Shown here in pieces: positions 49,401 through 53,827 of a DNA stretch of 64,000 nt. This DNA is from Castor canadensis (taxonomy: Eukaryota; Chordata; Mammalia; Rodentia; Castoridae), in NCBI RefSeq assembly GCF_047511655.1, contig NC_133387.1, positions 23,182,353-23,246,352 on the forward strand. Reading direction: 5' to 3'. A program made the position numbers and the translations under genes. The first letter of the stretch is position 1. The number at the start of each line of letters is the position of its first letter. The notes under the pieces were generated by a model. It was not told where the DNA came from. It did not search any database and was given only the letters and a program-made list of their open reading frames with translations.

Positions 49401-52400
49401 CCCCTGCAGGCTGCAGGACAAGGAGGCCAAGGGCCTGAAGTGCCCTTTCTCAAAGGTACTGAGCCATGGCCTCACGTAGGGATCTATCCTGCCCAGTCTT
49501 AGACAGCAGCAACTTAAGGGCCATACTTTTGCAAGCCAGGCATGTGCACAGGGCTGCCACAGGGCCGGAACAGTGCAATTGTATAATTATAACTGCCCAC
49601 AGTGGTTTGAGACTCAGGAGACCCTGTTTACCTGTGGCTCTAGGTGTGACTGTGGTACCTGGCCTCTTTGAAAATGAGAATTTAAAAGCCTGGTGTGCAC
49701 ACCTATAATCCTAGCTACTTGGGAGACAGAGGTAGGAGGATCCAGCCCAGGCAACGTTAGCAAAAAACTAAAAGCAAACATAAAAGTCTTTAAAACTAAA
49801 AGCAAAAGGACTTGGGGTATTGCTGAAGTAATAGAGCAAGAGGACCTGAGTTCTATCCTCAGTATCACCACAAACAAACAAAAAATATCGAGTTTAAGTA
49901 CTTCAGAGGCCCTTCCCTCTCCTCTCCTCCCCTCCAACTTTCCCCTTTCTAATAGTGGTTTGTATTTCCTGGTCCCTTGTGCTGAGTCTCAGCAGAGAAC
50001 AGTGTGGCTGGAGTCTCACTCTAACCCGAGGAGAGAGGGGACAGTAGGGTCCAATGCTGAACTTGGGGCAAGAAAACTACAGTTGTTCTTGCACTCTGGT
50101 GGTGTGCAGGTGCACATGTGTGCACATTTATGTGAGCGGATGTAGCAGTGTGTGCAGATGCCTTCAGCCTCCCTGAGACCAAGGGCTCAGGCTGCACAGC
50201 ACTTCCTCAGGGAAGAGCCCTTGAGCACTGTGAGTGCAGTTGGTGGCTGGCTCGCTGCTGCCCTCTCCTGTCCACTGCCTACTTTTGCAACCACTGCTAG
50301 GAGCTAGAACAGGATTTGATGTCCATAGGTTGAAGACCTTGGGCTCTCACACTTTAATGCTGCTGGTATTCTGCCATTGTCTTTTGGACATCTACTTTGC
50401 CAGCATTTTCCAGGTGAACCATACAGAAGCCTACCTTTGAGCATCAGAATTTTAAAAACGGAATGGTGTACTAGGGTCATGCTTTTGGGAGAAGACAGAC
50501 AAAACATTGAAATTGGCCCAAGGACAGTCTTTGGGCTAAACTAGGCAGTTTGTTTGTGACAAGCATTTCCCTCCTTTGCTAGAGAAGGAAGATGAAAAGT
50601 TCTGATATTGGGGTGGGGAGTTTCTAAGCCTAAGGAAATTGCAGGAGAAACCTCAGGTGTGTTTTTTGGAAGTCCTGAAGGAAGCCAGGCCAAGAATCCT
50701 TTTCAGCTGGGTGTGGTGGTACATGCCTGTAATCCTAGCACTCGGGAGGCAGAGGCAAAAGGACAAAGAGTTTTAGGCCAGCCCAAGCTACATTCCCATT
50801 GAGACTACACAGGGAGACCCTGTCTCAAAACACCAAGGACAGGAGTGGAACTCTGTTAAGAGTGCTTGCCTGGCCTGTGCAACCTGGGTTTAATCACCAG
50901 CACCACAAAATAAGTAATGAAAATGTCATTTTCTTTAGCTCAGCTGTTCACTCCAGAATCAGGTCAGAGAAATGATGGCCAGGGAAGGGCGCTCTGATGA
51001 CGTGGGGGGCCTGGGTAAAAGCCACCCACACTTTCCTCCTCACCCCACCTCTGTTCATTCTGCCTGTCTCTGTATGCTGTTCCATGTGTGCTTAAGGATC
51101 CCTGGACTGCCCCATTCAGTGGCACGTTGCCATTCCTGTTCACGGTCTCAGTTTCAGTCTAGAGAGAGGCATAGGGTATCATTTGGGTATAGACCCCCTT
51201 GAGCTGAGAGCTGTGGTCATCCCCTCCTGAGTTCTTTGAGCTGGGGCATGAGAGGCTGGTGAATGGCAGTTTCAGACAGCAATGGAGTCCCTCTCACTGA
51301 CTCCCTGGCACTGTGGACTGCCTCTTCTGCTCCTTCCAGCGAGAGACATGGTACAGGTGCCAGCTTCTGATCCTCACAGAGCTTGCAGGGAGGAAGGGAC
51401 ACTGGGGGAAAAGGTTTTGTGACCCAAGGACAAGGCTGGCGGGACAGGGGAAGAGCCAGAATGAGGCAGAGAAGGCAGGGACTAGTCTGGAAAAAACACA
51501 AAGCCCGATTCCTGGGAATAGCAACAGTGGAGTCAGTCCCAGCAGGGTGACAGAGGGCAGCAGCACACGCCATGGCTGCAGTCACCAGCCCTCAGCCCTC
51601 AGGACTCACCTGTGTTCTCCATAACAGGCAGGGAGCCCTCCGGATGACAGACTGGTCACTCTGCTGTGCCAATCAGTCAAAACCAGCTTCAACCCTGCTC
51701 AAGATGAGTGCACTGTACAGGTGGCACCTGTTCTCGAGAGCCAGGCGGTGGCAGTGAAAGGAATCACTATTGAGAGTGAGTTGAGGTCAGAGAGTCCTGA
51801 GCCTATGGGGCAGTAGAACTGGAGGTTGGGGTGGGGAGGTACCCAATCAATTCCCTACCAATTGTTAAGCCACGTGTCCTCCCAGGGATCTGAGACTGGG
51901 ATACTTGCAGTACACTCTCCTCTTGGGGTCCACCTTCACTTCATCCCCTCATTCTGGACTGGGTCCTGGAGACAGCCATCTCTCTCTTGCCCACAGCCAA
52001 GCTGCTTCCCAAGGATGTATATGAACGGTTGAAGGACAAGTGGGGTGACCTGAGAGAGGTAAGCTGGCTCCACCATGCATGGTCCCAGAAAGTGTAGCAG
52101 TCTCTTGGTGCTCTCTTGACCATGCAAGAAAGGCACAGAAGAGGGGCAACAGCAGGTAGTGGGGTGAGACAGCAGGAGAGCCCATGACTGAATGGGGGCT
52201 CAAAGGGGTTCCCAGACTCCACTTTCTACCACCTAACCTCCCTTTCTGGCCAGGCGGGAGTCAGTGATATGCAGCTGGGGAACGAGGGCCCACCAGATGA
52301 TGCTGAGGACCACTTCAGCATGCCCCTCATCATCACCATCGTCTGCATGGCATCCTTCCTGCTGCTCGTGGCAGCCCTCTATGGCTGCTGTCACCAGCGT

Positions 52401-53827
52401 CTTTCTCAGAGGAAGGACCAGGTGAGCATTCCCTCCTCTAGCAGGGAGCAGCCCTGTTGCGAGACGAACTCTCACCACTTACAAACAGAAGGGGAAAGTG
52501 AGTGTGCCCAGCCCCTCGTGGTAGATAGCTACCCCCACCCCAGCCCACTTCCAGGTTCATGTGCCTTAGATATTGAAGAAGCGTCAGGGTGAAAGGGAGA
52601 GGCGGGTTCTAGACAGAAAGACTGCGTTTAGGCCTTGGCTACACGCCCCCACCCCCCATTCTCTGTGACCCTGAGTCAGTCACAAGTCTTCTTTGAGCTT
52701 CAGCTGTCACCTACATAGTGGGCGACCTTGCAGAACTGTTCTGGGGAGTCACTGATATAAATGGCCCTACATGTGCCCTTCTGACCAAAACTCCTTTCAT
52801 CTGCCTTACTAGAATTCCCATCTTCCAGGGCCTGTAATCCTAGCACTTGGGAGATAGAGGAGGATCTTGAGTTCAAGGCCAACCTCTGCTACCTAGCAAA
52901 ACCCTGTTTCAAAAAACAAACAAAAAACCCCTGCCATGTTTATAGCTCCACCCAGATCTGTGGTTCTCAGGCCTGCCCACACACTACCCTGGACTGGAGG
53001 TATGGCTCAAGCAGTAGATTGCCCCAGTCCCACTCCCCAGCTCCCCCACCCCCCCAAAAAGAAAAAGAAAACCCTCATGCCCAGCTTCCTCACACAACTG
53101 AAAACACCTGAATCTCTGTGTTAAACGCTCCCCAAGTGATTCTAACCTGCAACCAAGGCTGAATGCCCGAGAACACACCATTGCCACCTGGCCACTGTCT
53201 GTGGCAGGGACAGCCTCATGGACCATCATACCCATCTCACCCAGGCTTCGAGAGGTCCTGAGGGAGGTCATTTTCTTACAGTCTTGCTCAGTCCACTCCT
53301 GAAGGTGAGCTAGGATCCTGAAGAGGTCTTGGGGGAGGACTGGAGGAGAAAGAGCCGAGAGGTCTAAAGTCCTCTTAAAAAGTCCCCCTTCACTGATGTC
53401 ACAGATTTGCCACCTGGGCAAAGGTGGTATTTTAGGATTTGGGCAAGTTTCTGTATGAGGCAGGAAAGCCTAGAGTGGCCTCCAGGAGCACTCAGCCCCC
53501 ACATGTGAGCAGTAAGTGCTCGCTGTAGCCAAATTGGGGCCCCTGGGCTGAAGGGGGGACATGTATCATATTAAGGCTCACAGCCCTCCCAAATTGCCTT
53601 TTCTCCTGCCATCACTGTTCCCACTCTAGCAAAGACTCACAGAGGAGCTGCAGACAGTGGAGAATGGTTACCATGACAACCCAACCCTGGAAGTGATGGA
53701 GACCACTTCCGAGATGCAGGAGAAGAAGGTGGTCAACCTTAATGGGGAGCTGGGGGACAGCTGGATCGTCCCCTTGGACAACCTGACCAAGGATGACCTT
53801 GATGAAGAGGAAGACACACACCTCTAA
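13371..53827 (+). CDS. PODXL: Podocalyxin, complete gene in eight coding exons
   Basis: Join of 13371-13437, 46868-47530, 48877-49097, 49292-49363, 51628-51775, 51997-52058, 52254-52421 and 53630-53827; it is in frame throughout and encodes 532 residues. Podocalyxin is a CD34-family sialomucin of podocyte foot processes, endothelium and blood progenitors. Its charged, glycosylated ectodomain keeps membranes apart, and its tail recruits NHERF adaptors and ezrin to set apical polarity. Visible parts: signal peptide 1-19; Ser/Thr/Pro-rich mucin domain about 24-315; four cysteines C320, C341, C355, C369; N-glycosylation sequons at N28, N255, N334; membrane helix about 436-455; tail 456-532 ending in DTHL. 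Length is close to human isoforms (526 and 558 residues). The membrane and tail region is nearly identical to the human protein as I recall it, while the mucin region is strongly diverged, which is usual for the family. Confidence 0.95.
13751..18640. other. Repeat-poor 5' part of intron 1
   Basis: Nearly 5 kb with no SINE of the kind that is frequent elsewhere in the window. A small MIR-like scrap lies near 18560-18620. At 17315-17329 there is an inverted repeat, 'tgtcat' three bases from 'atgaca'. Scarcity of insertions next to a promoter often goes with regulatory content, but no specific enhancer can be named. Confidence 0.4.
18640..18860 (+). repeat. L2 LINE 3' end fragment
   Basis: It contains 'cgtgacagcagggtctttg' and 'aaagtgcctgactcacatag' followed by 'tggatgctcagtagata', the diverged form of the usual L2 terminal sequence. 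Confidence 0.6.
19718..20066 (+). repeat. Compound B1-like/ID SINE
   Basis: Two B1-like units ('gcatggtggcacacgcctta' and 'aggcgtggtggctcaggag') and one ID unit ('ggctggaggtgtggcccaag') with a long poly(A) tail, indicating a fairly young copy. Confidence 0.8.
20167..20286 (+). repeat. Tandem duplication with a 60-bp period
   Basis: The block 'gctggaggctttcaaacttg' plus 'gtggaggcgctctgtggag' occurs at about 20177-20226 and again at 20237-20286, spaced exactly 60 bp, with one G/C difference in the last part. Confidence 0.9.
20290..21455. other. Unique intron 1 sequence
   Basis: No recognised repeat except a short CT run near 21062-21077. No coding evidence. Confidence 0.4.
21462..21674 (+). 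repeat. B1-like/ID dimer SINE
   Basis: The left unit starts at 'ctcactcctgtaatcctagc'. The linker 'aaaataaccagagcaaaatg' is followed by the ID unit 'gactggaggggtggctcagg'. This linker marks the same subfamily as the copies at 346 and 24335. Confidence 0.8.
22104..22210 (-). repeat. B1-like SINE monomer, minus strand
   Basis: Reverse 7SL-type monomer: 'ggtcttgctatgtagatcag', then 'tggcctcccaagtgctggga', then 'ttacaggcatgcaccaccac'. Well preserved. Confidence 0.8.
22211..23628. other. Unique intron 1 sequence
   Basis: G+C-moderate sequence without recognised repeats. Open frames on both strands lack protein-family features. Confidence 0.4.
23629..23806 (-). repeat. Dimeric ID/B1-like SINE, minus strand
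   Basis: T-run, reverse ID unit with an internal deletion ('gggcctacaccttgagccac'), then the B1-like unit ending 'gtagctaggattactggag'. Confidence 0.8.
23881..23969 (-). repeat. ID SINE monomer, minus strand
   Basis: Full reverse ID unit: 'ggcagtactggggtttgaat', 'tgctaggcaggcactctac', 'ttgagccactcccccagcc'. Confidence 0.8.
24335..24541 (-). repeat. Dimeric ID/B1-like SINE, minus strand
   Basis: Reverse ID unit ('tgcttgagccactcctccag'), linker 'ccattttgctctcgttactt', then the reverse B1-like unit ending near 'gattacaggcatgatacacc'. Confidence 0.8.
24685..24945 (+). repeat. Compound B1-like/ID SINE
   Basis: B1-like unit 'gatgtggtgactcatgcctg', a decayed middle unit, then an ID unit with 'ggctgtgggagtggctcaag' and an A-rich tail. 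Confidence 0.75.
24946..27353. other. Unique intron 1 sequence with a possible conserved block
   Basis: 2.4 kb without recognised transposons. The block at about 25930-26060 has an uneven, non-repetitive texture ('ctcggaaaaatatttaccaa', 'gagccaaatgcgcacgcact') that would merit a conservation check. No coding evidence. Confidence 0.35.
27354..27679 (-). repeat. Compound ID/B1-like SINE, minus strand
   Basis: A long T-run, a reverse ID unit ('tgctaggcaggcactctacc'), and two reverse B1-like pieces, the last ending 'cagaattacaggtgtgagcc'. Confidence 0.75.
27960..28215 (+). repeat. LINE-1 3' fragment (old)
   Basis: 'cagtgttcatgacagccttc' and 'gtgggatattataagtggtg' match the order of the ORF2 3' end in old mammalian L1 elements. 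Strongly diverged. Confidence 0.5.
28233..28585 (+). repeat. Tetranucleotide microsatellite (TAGA/GACA/TAGG/TGGA)n
   Basis: About 350 bp of mixed GATA, GACA, TAGG and GATG tetramers with a few interruptions. It starts with four TAGG units and contains a TGGA block near 28428. It is probably highly length-variable. Confidence 0.95.
28714..28807 (+). repeat. ID SINE monomer
   Basis: 'gttggtggagtggctgaag', 'tgcctgcttagcaagtgtga' and a clean poly(A) tail at 28794-28807. Confidence 0.8.
29429..29516 (+). repeat. B1-like SINE fragment
   Basis: Left half only: 'ggtggcacatgcctataatc' to 'tttgagaccagcatgggca'. Confidence 0.65.
29520..30890. other. Unique intron 1 sequence
   Basis: G+C-rich, no recognised repeat. 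Several open frames on the minus strand are typical of C-rich sequence and have no supporting signals. Confidence 0.4.
30893..31232 (-). repeat. ERVL-MaLR-type LTR fragment, minus strand
   Basis: It reads 'gtcttagtgagctcagctcc', then 'actggtggcttaaatgatag', then 'tcacagttctggatacccaa', then 'gtgacctcatccaaacctaa', the order of a reversed MLT1/MST-type LTR. Diverged. Confidence 0.45.
31233..32244. other. Unique intron 1 sequence
   Basis: I recognise neither genes nor repeats with confidence. Confidence 0.35.
32245..32545 (+). repeat. DNA transposon fragment, Tigger-like
   Basis: 'cctttcgtatctgcaggaga', 'catctctggattacctgtaa' and 'gtttagggaataatgacaag' in this order match a common non-autonomous mariner/Tigger-group repeat. 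The exact family is from memory. Confidence 0.45.
32728..32898 (+). repeat. hAT-Charlie DNA transposon fragment (MER20/MER3-like)
   Basis: It starts 'cttaaagtgtggttctctga' followed by 'ccagcagcctcggaactg', with 'gatgctgacctcagtgagg' and 'ttaggaagca' at the other end, the typical terminal words of this group. Confidence 0.5.
33232..33424 (+). repeat. B1-like/ID dimer SINE
   Basis: 'ccagtggctcacacctataa', then 'aaaatccatcacaaaaaaag', then 'ggctggtggagtggctcaag', the same subfamily as the copy at 1225-1432. Confidence 0.8.
33656..33966 (-). repeat. Two adjacent minus-strand SINEs (ID/B1-like dimer, then B1-like)
   Basis: 33656-33810 has the reverse ID unit ('accacttgagccactttgcc') and a shortened B1-like part. 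33836-33966 is a separate reverse B1 monomer ('gacggcctcactatgcggcc', 'cacaggcctgtgctaccacg'). Confidence 0.75.
34000..34420 (-). repeat. Old LINE-1 3' fragment, minus strand
   Basis: 'ctgtatagtattccagcat', 'attctgttttccaaactatt' and 'caggtgtgaagtgataattc' are antisense to the 3' part of old L1 ORF2. Confidence 0.6.
34425..34800 (-). repeat. ERVL-MaLR-type LTR fragment, minus strand
   Basis: 'gtgttagtcacttcattgct', 'aaggaggaaagatttgtttt', 'gcagagcatcatggagaagg', 'tatgcccccagtgacccact' and 'cttcaggggacatttcatat' follow a common rodent reversed MaLR-type LTR. Confidence 0.55.
34826..34910 (-). repeat. ID SINE monomer, minus strand
   Basis: 'ttggtggtactcaatttgaa', 'tgcttgctaggcagacattc' and 'ttgagccacaccccagccc'. 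Confidence 0.75.
34915..35550. repeat. Old LINE-1 segment
   Basis: 'gaatagactcatgagtattt', 'ccagcccaatactttcattt', 'caaactgctccagatttggc' and 'ttctccaaggagccctgttc' occur in the order of a known old L1 segment. The short open frames here are remnants of it, not a gene. Confidence 0.5.
35553..35774 (-). repeat. Dimeric ID/B1-like SINE, minus strand
   Basis: 'ggcagtactggggttgaact', 'cgcttgagccactccaccag' and 'tagctaggattacaggtgtg'. Confidence 0.8.
36370..36592 (-). repeat. Dimeric ID/B1-like SINE inserted in the LINE-1
   Basis: 'ttgaactcagggcctcacac', 'accacttgaaccactctgcc' and 'gtagctaggattataggcat'. It lies between 'cataccaca' and 'ccattcgct' of the LINE-1. Confidence 0.8.
36660..36884 (+). 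repeat. B1 monomer plus ID monomer with (AC)n tail
   Basis: The B1 unit 'gcatggtggcacatgcctgt' has an internal duplication of the 'ggccagcctg' section. It is followed by an ID unit 'ggggctgtagctctgtggta' whose tail has become a short (AC)n run. Confidence 0.75.
37137..37211 (-). repeat. ID-like SINE monomer, minus strand
   Basis: 'ggaatgaaacccagcgcctt' and 'tcactgagctacacttccc', the classical ID type. Confidence 0.6.
37482..37569 (-). repeat. ID SINE monomer, minus strand
   Basis: 'ggcagcatcggggtttgaac', 'gctaggcaggcactctacca' and 'cttgagccacaccactagc'. Confidence 0.8.
37585..37705 (-). repeat. LINE-1 ORF2 fragment, minus strand
   Basis: 'gttaatatggtaaattctga', 'ttacttggtcatggagtagt' and 'tttttgctggattgac' are antisense to a well-known stretch of L1 ORF2. 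Confidence 0.65.
37712..38285 (+). repeat. Old LINE-1 3' end, + strand
   Basis: 'ggaaaattaaaaccacagtg', 'gttggcgaggatgtggaaaa', 'cttgtacatgaaggtttaca', 'agtaaaaaggaatgaagatt' and 'agtagattcatggttgccc' give the full order of an old L1 3' end. Opposite in strand to its neighbour. Confidence 0.7.
38844..38915 (+). repeat. ID-like SINE fragment
   Basis: 'ggagctccatggtagggtgc', 'catgcaagaggcctttggtt' and 'tgatcctcagccacc'. Old and partial. Confidence 0.5.
38983..39257 (-). repeat. Compound ID/B1-like SINE, minus strand
   Basis: Shortened reverse ID unit ('gatactggggtttgaattca'), a long T-run, and two reverse B1-like parts, the last ending 'gtagctgggattataggcat'. A 10-bp direct repeat 'ctcctattta' lies near 39110. 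Confidence 0.65.
39617..39690 (-). repeat. ID SINE monomer, minus strand
   Basis: 'agtactggggtttgatctca' and 'ctgccacttgagccatacct'. Confidence 0.7.
39901..40004 (+). repeat. B1-like SINE monomer
   Basis: 'gctacacctgcctttagtca', 'gcagcctgggctatatggtg' and an A-rich end. Confidence 0.65.
40141..41300. other. Unassigned intron 1 sequence
   Basis: About 1.16 kb with no repeat I can name. A 117-codon open frame at 40591-40944 has seven cysteines and no recognisable domain. I do not call it a gene. Confidence 0.35.
41307..41895 (+). repeat. Old MLT1/MaLR-type LTR with ID-like insertions
   Basis: The 5' part reads 'gggactgaatagtgtcccct', 'ggtctttgtagatgtaatca' and 'tcatcctggattaggatgag'. The 3' part reads 'ttctccagaaccaggagaga', 'gaagccacccagctgggagt' and 'catttgttgcagcagcgtt'. 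Between them at 41492-41662 lie two ID-like fragments. Confidence 0.5.
42558..42900 (-). mobile_element. 5'-truncated LINE-1 inserted into the solo LTR
   Basis: The insert is 42572-42886, bounded by a perfect 14-bp duplication 'cttgcagttcttta' (42558-42571 and 42887-42900). Read on the minus strand it has the end of ORF2, then a G-rich polypurine tract, a signal AATAAA near 42596 and a poly(A) tail (the T-run at 42572). These are the hallmarks of a rodent L1 3' end. The perfect duplication and intact tail indicate a recent insertion, later than the LTR. Confidence 0.9.
43249..43352 (-). repeat. Degenerate tandem GAAGGGAAAA array inside the LTR
   Basis: On the minus strand about six copies of GAAGGGAAAA/AAAGGGAAAA are separated by 6-12 bases. 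On the + strand they read 'ttttcccttca'. Confidence 0.8.
43694..44045 (-). repeat. ERVL-MaLR LTR, minus strand
   Basis: 'cttagtccattttgtgtttc', 'ggttttctttgactcatgag', 'gcatcagcatggcagagagc', 'ggaactcacccattcctgca' and 'gagggccaaaccatagc' follow a reversed THE1/MST-like LTR. The ERV2 LTR integrated at its edge. Confidence 0.6.
44725..44905 (+). repeat. MER5A-like hAT-Charlie DNA transposon
   Basis: 'gtctccctcaggggacattt', 'agcaatatcttgagagactt', 'ttagttgtcacaaatggaga', 'catctagtagacagaggcag' and 'gtccaaaatgtcagtagaaa' follow the MER5A order closely. Confidence 0.7.
44906..45560. other. Unique intron 1 sequence
   Basis: No recognised repeat apart from a possible short SINE scrap near 45170. 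Not coding. Confidence 0.35.
45560..46315 (+). repeat. L2 LINE 3' fragment interrupted by a SINE
   Basis: 'gtaaaattcaaaagcctatt' before the insertion, then 'ggccttagcaggttctgttc' and 'gtcctcaataaatattacg' after it. The intervening 45719-45926 is a minus-strand SINE. It ends about 550 bp before PODXL exon 2. Confidence 0.55.
45719..45926 (-). repeat. Dimeric ID/B1-like SINE, minus strand
   Basis: 'ggcagtactgggggtttgaa', a damaged ID box ('acggcataagtcagtccacc') and 'gtagctaagattacaggctt'. More diverged than most copies in the window. Confidence 0.75.
46868..47530 (+). CDS. PODXL: PODXL coding exon 2: mucin domain
   Basis: 663 nt giving residues 24-243, phase 1 at both ends; acceptor after 'tctctgtcaacag', donor gtaagt at 47531. 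About 38% of the 220 whole codons are Ser or Thr and many are Pro, the signature of a heavily O-glycosylated sialomucin stalk. Only one N-glycosylation sequon (NSS, N28) is present and there is no cysteine. The sequence aligns poorly with the human mucin exon as I remember it, as expected for a domain selected for composition more than for sequence. The acceptor is a CAGCAG tandem, so a form lacking one alanine and starting at 46871 is possible. Confidence 0.93.
47852..48192 (+). repeat. Compound B1-like/ID SINE in intron 2
   Basis: Two worn B1-like units ('gtgccagtggctctcactgt' and 'ctgggcagggcagcatgaac') and an ID unit ('gggctggaggcctagttcaa') with tail. Confidence 0.7.
48465..48640 (+). 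repeat. MIR element in intron 2
   Basis: 'atgaccttgggcaaatcaat', 'agcctcagtttcttgtttat' and 'tatagtggcacctccctcta'. Confidence 0.65.
48877..49097 (+). CDS. PODXL: PODXL coding exon 3: distal mucin segment
   Basis: 221 nt completing T244 and giving residues 245-317, ending on a codon boundary. Still Ser/Thr/Pro-rich (for example [13 protein letters not shown]) with one sequon, NSS at N255. The donor gtaatt is weaker than the others in this gene. The reading frame is fixed by both neighbouring exons. Confidence 0.9.
49292..49363 (+). CDS. PODXL: PODXL coding exon 4: start of the cysteine module
   Basis: 72 nt, 24 codons, phase 0 at both ends: [20 protein letters not shown] then ASFC. It supplies C320 and C341 and the sequon NLT at N334. 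The exon begins with gtaaag directly after the acceptor 'ggcttctttcag', and the donor is gtgagt. The human protein has the matching KC...LVLNLT...LC pattern, which confirms the exon despite its size. Confidence 0.92.
49687..49887 (+). repeat. Worn B1-like/ID SINE in intron 4
   Basis: 'ggtgtgcacacctataatcc', then a short ID-like part with 'agtaatagagcaagaggacc' and an A-rich tail. Confidence 0.6.
50705..50912 (+). repeat. B1 plus ID SINE in intron 4
   Basis: 'ggtgtggtggtacatgcctg', 'acagggagaccctgtctcaa', then a classical ID part ('gagtgcttgcctggcctgtg'). Confidence 0.75.
51628..51775 (+). CDS. PODXL: PODXL coding exon 5: second half of the cysteine module
   Basis: 148 nt giving residues 342-390, phase 0 in and phase 1 out; donor gtgagt at 51776. 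It contains C355 and C369 in the family pattern ([17 protein letters not shown]). With C320 and C341 these form the conserved four-cysteine globular region next to the membrane in CD34-family sialomucins. The end, VAVKGITIE, matches human VVVKEITIH in position. Confidence 0.95.
51997..52058 (+). CDS. PODXL: PODXL coding exon 6: juxtamembrane stalk
   Basis: 62 nt completing T391 and giving [20 protein letters not shown] (392-411). Acceptor 'ctcttgcccacag', donor gtaagc. The [11 protein letters not shown] core is identical to human podocalyxin as I recall it. Confidence 0.95.
52254..52421 (+). CDS. PODXL: PODXL coding exon 7: membrane helix and start of tail
   Basis: 168 nt, 56 codons (412-467), phase 0. 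An acidic ectodomain end ([13 protein letters not shown]) leads into one membrane helix, about [19 protein letters not shown], followed by two cysteines (possible palmitoylation sites) and [10 protein letters not shown], the juxtamembrane segment reported to bind ezrin. Donor gtgagc at 52422. The frame stays open for 56 further codons into intron 7. Confidence 0.96.
52422..53629 (+). other. PODXL: PODXL intron 7
   Basis: 1208 nt, gtgagc donor and 'gttcccactctag' acceptor. It holds a B1-like fragment (52829-52930) and a worn ID unit (52989-53070). No poly(A) signal of the AATAAA form is seen. Confidence 0.85.
52829..53070 (+). repeat. B1-like fragment and ID-like monomer in intron 7
   Basis: B1 part 'cctgtaatcctagcacttgg' to an A-rich tail at 52930. 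Separate ID part from 52989, 'ctggactggaggtatggctc', with a C-rich deletion in its middle and an A-rich end. Confidence 0.65.
53630..53827 (+). CDS. PODXL: PODXL coding exon 8: cytoplasmic tail with DTHL
   Basis: 65 codons (468-532) and the stop TAA at 53825-53827. Starts [20 protein letters not shown] and ends [15 protein letters not shown] is the class I PDZ ligand bound by NHERF1 and NHERF2, which link podocalyxin to ezrin and actin. The tail is nearly residue-for-residue human, including the acidic stretch before the ligand, and contrasts sharply with the drifting mucin domain. Confidence 0.97.
   Translation, partial: QRLTEELQTVENGYHDNPTLEVMETTSEMQEKKVVNLNGELGDSWIVPLDNLTKDDLDEEEDTHL

Larger units (their letters stand above)
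49364..51627 (+). other. PODXL: PODXL intron 4
   Basis: About 2.26 kb, gtgagt donor and 'tctccataacag' acceptor. It contains SINEs at 49687-49887 and 50705-50912; the rest is unique. Confidence 0.85.
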
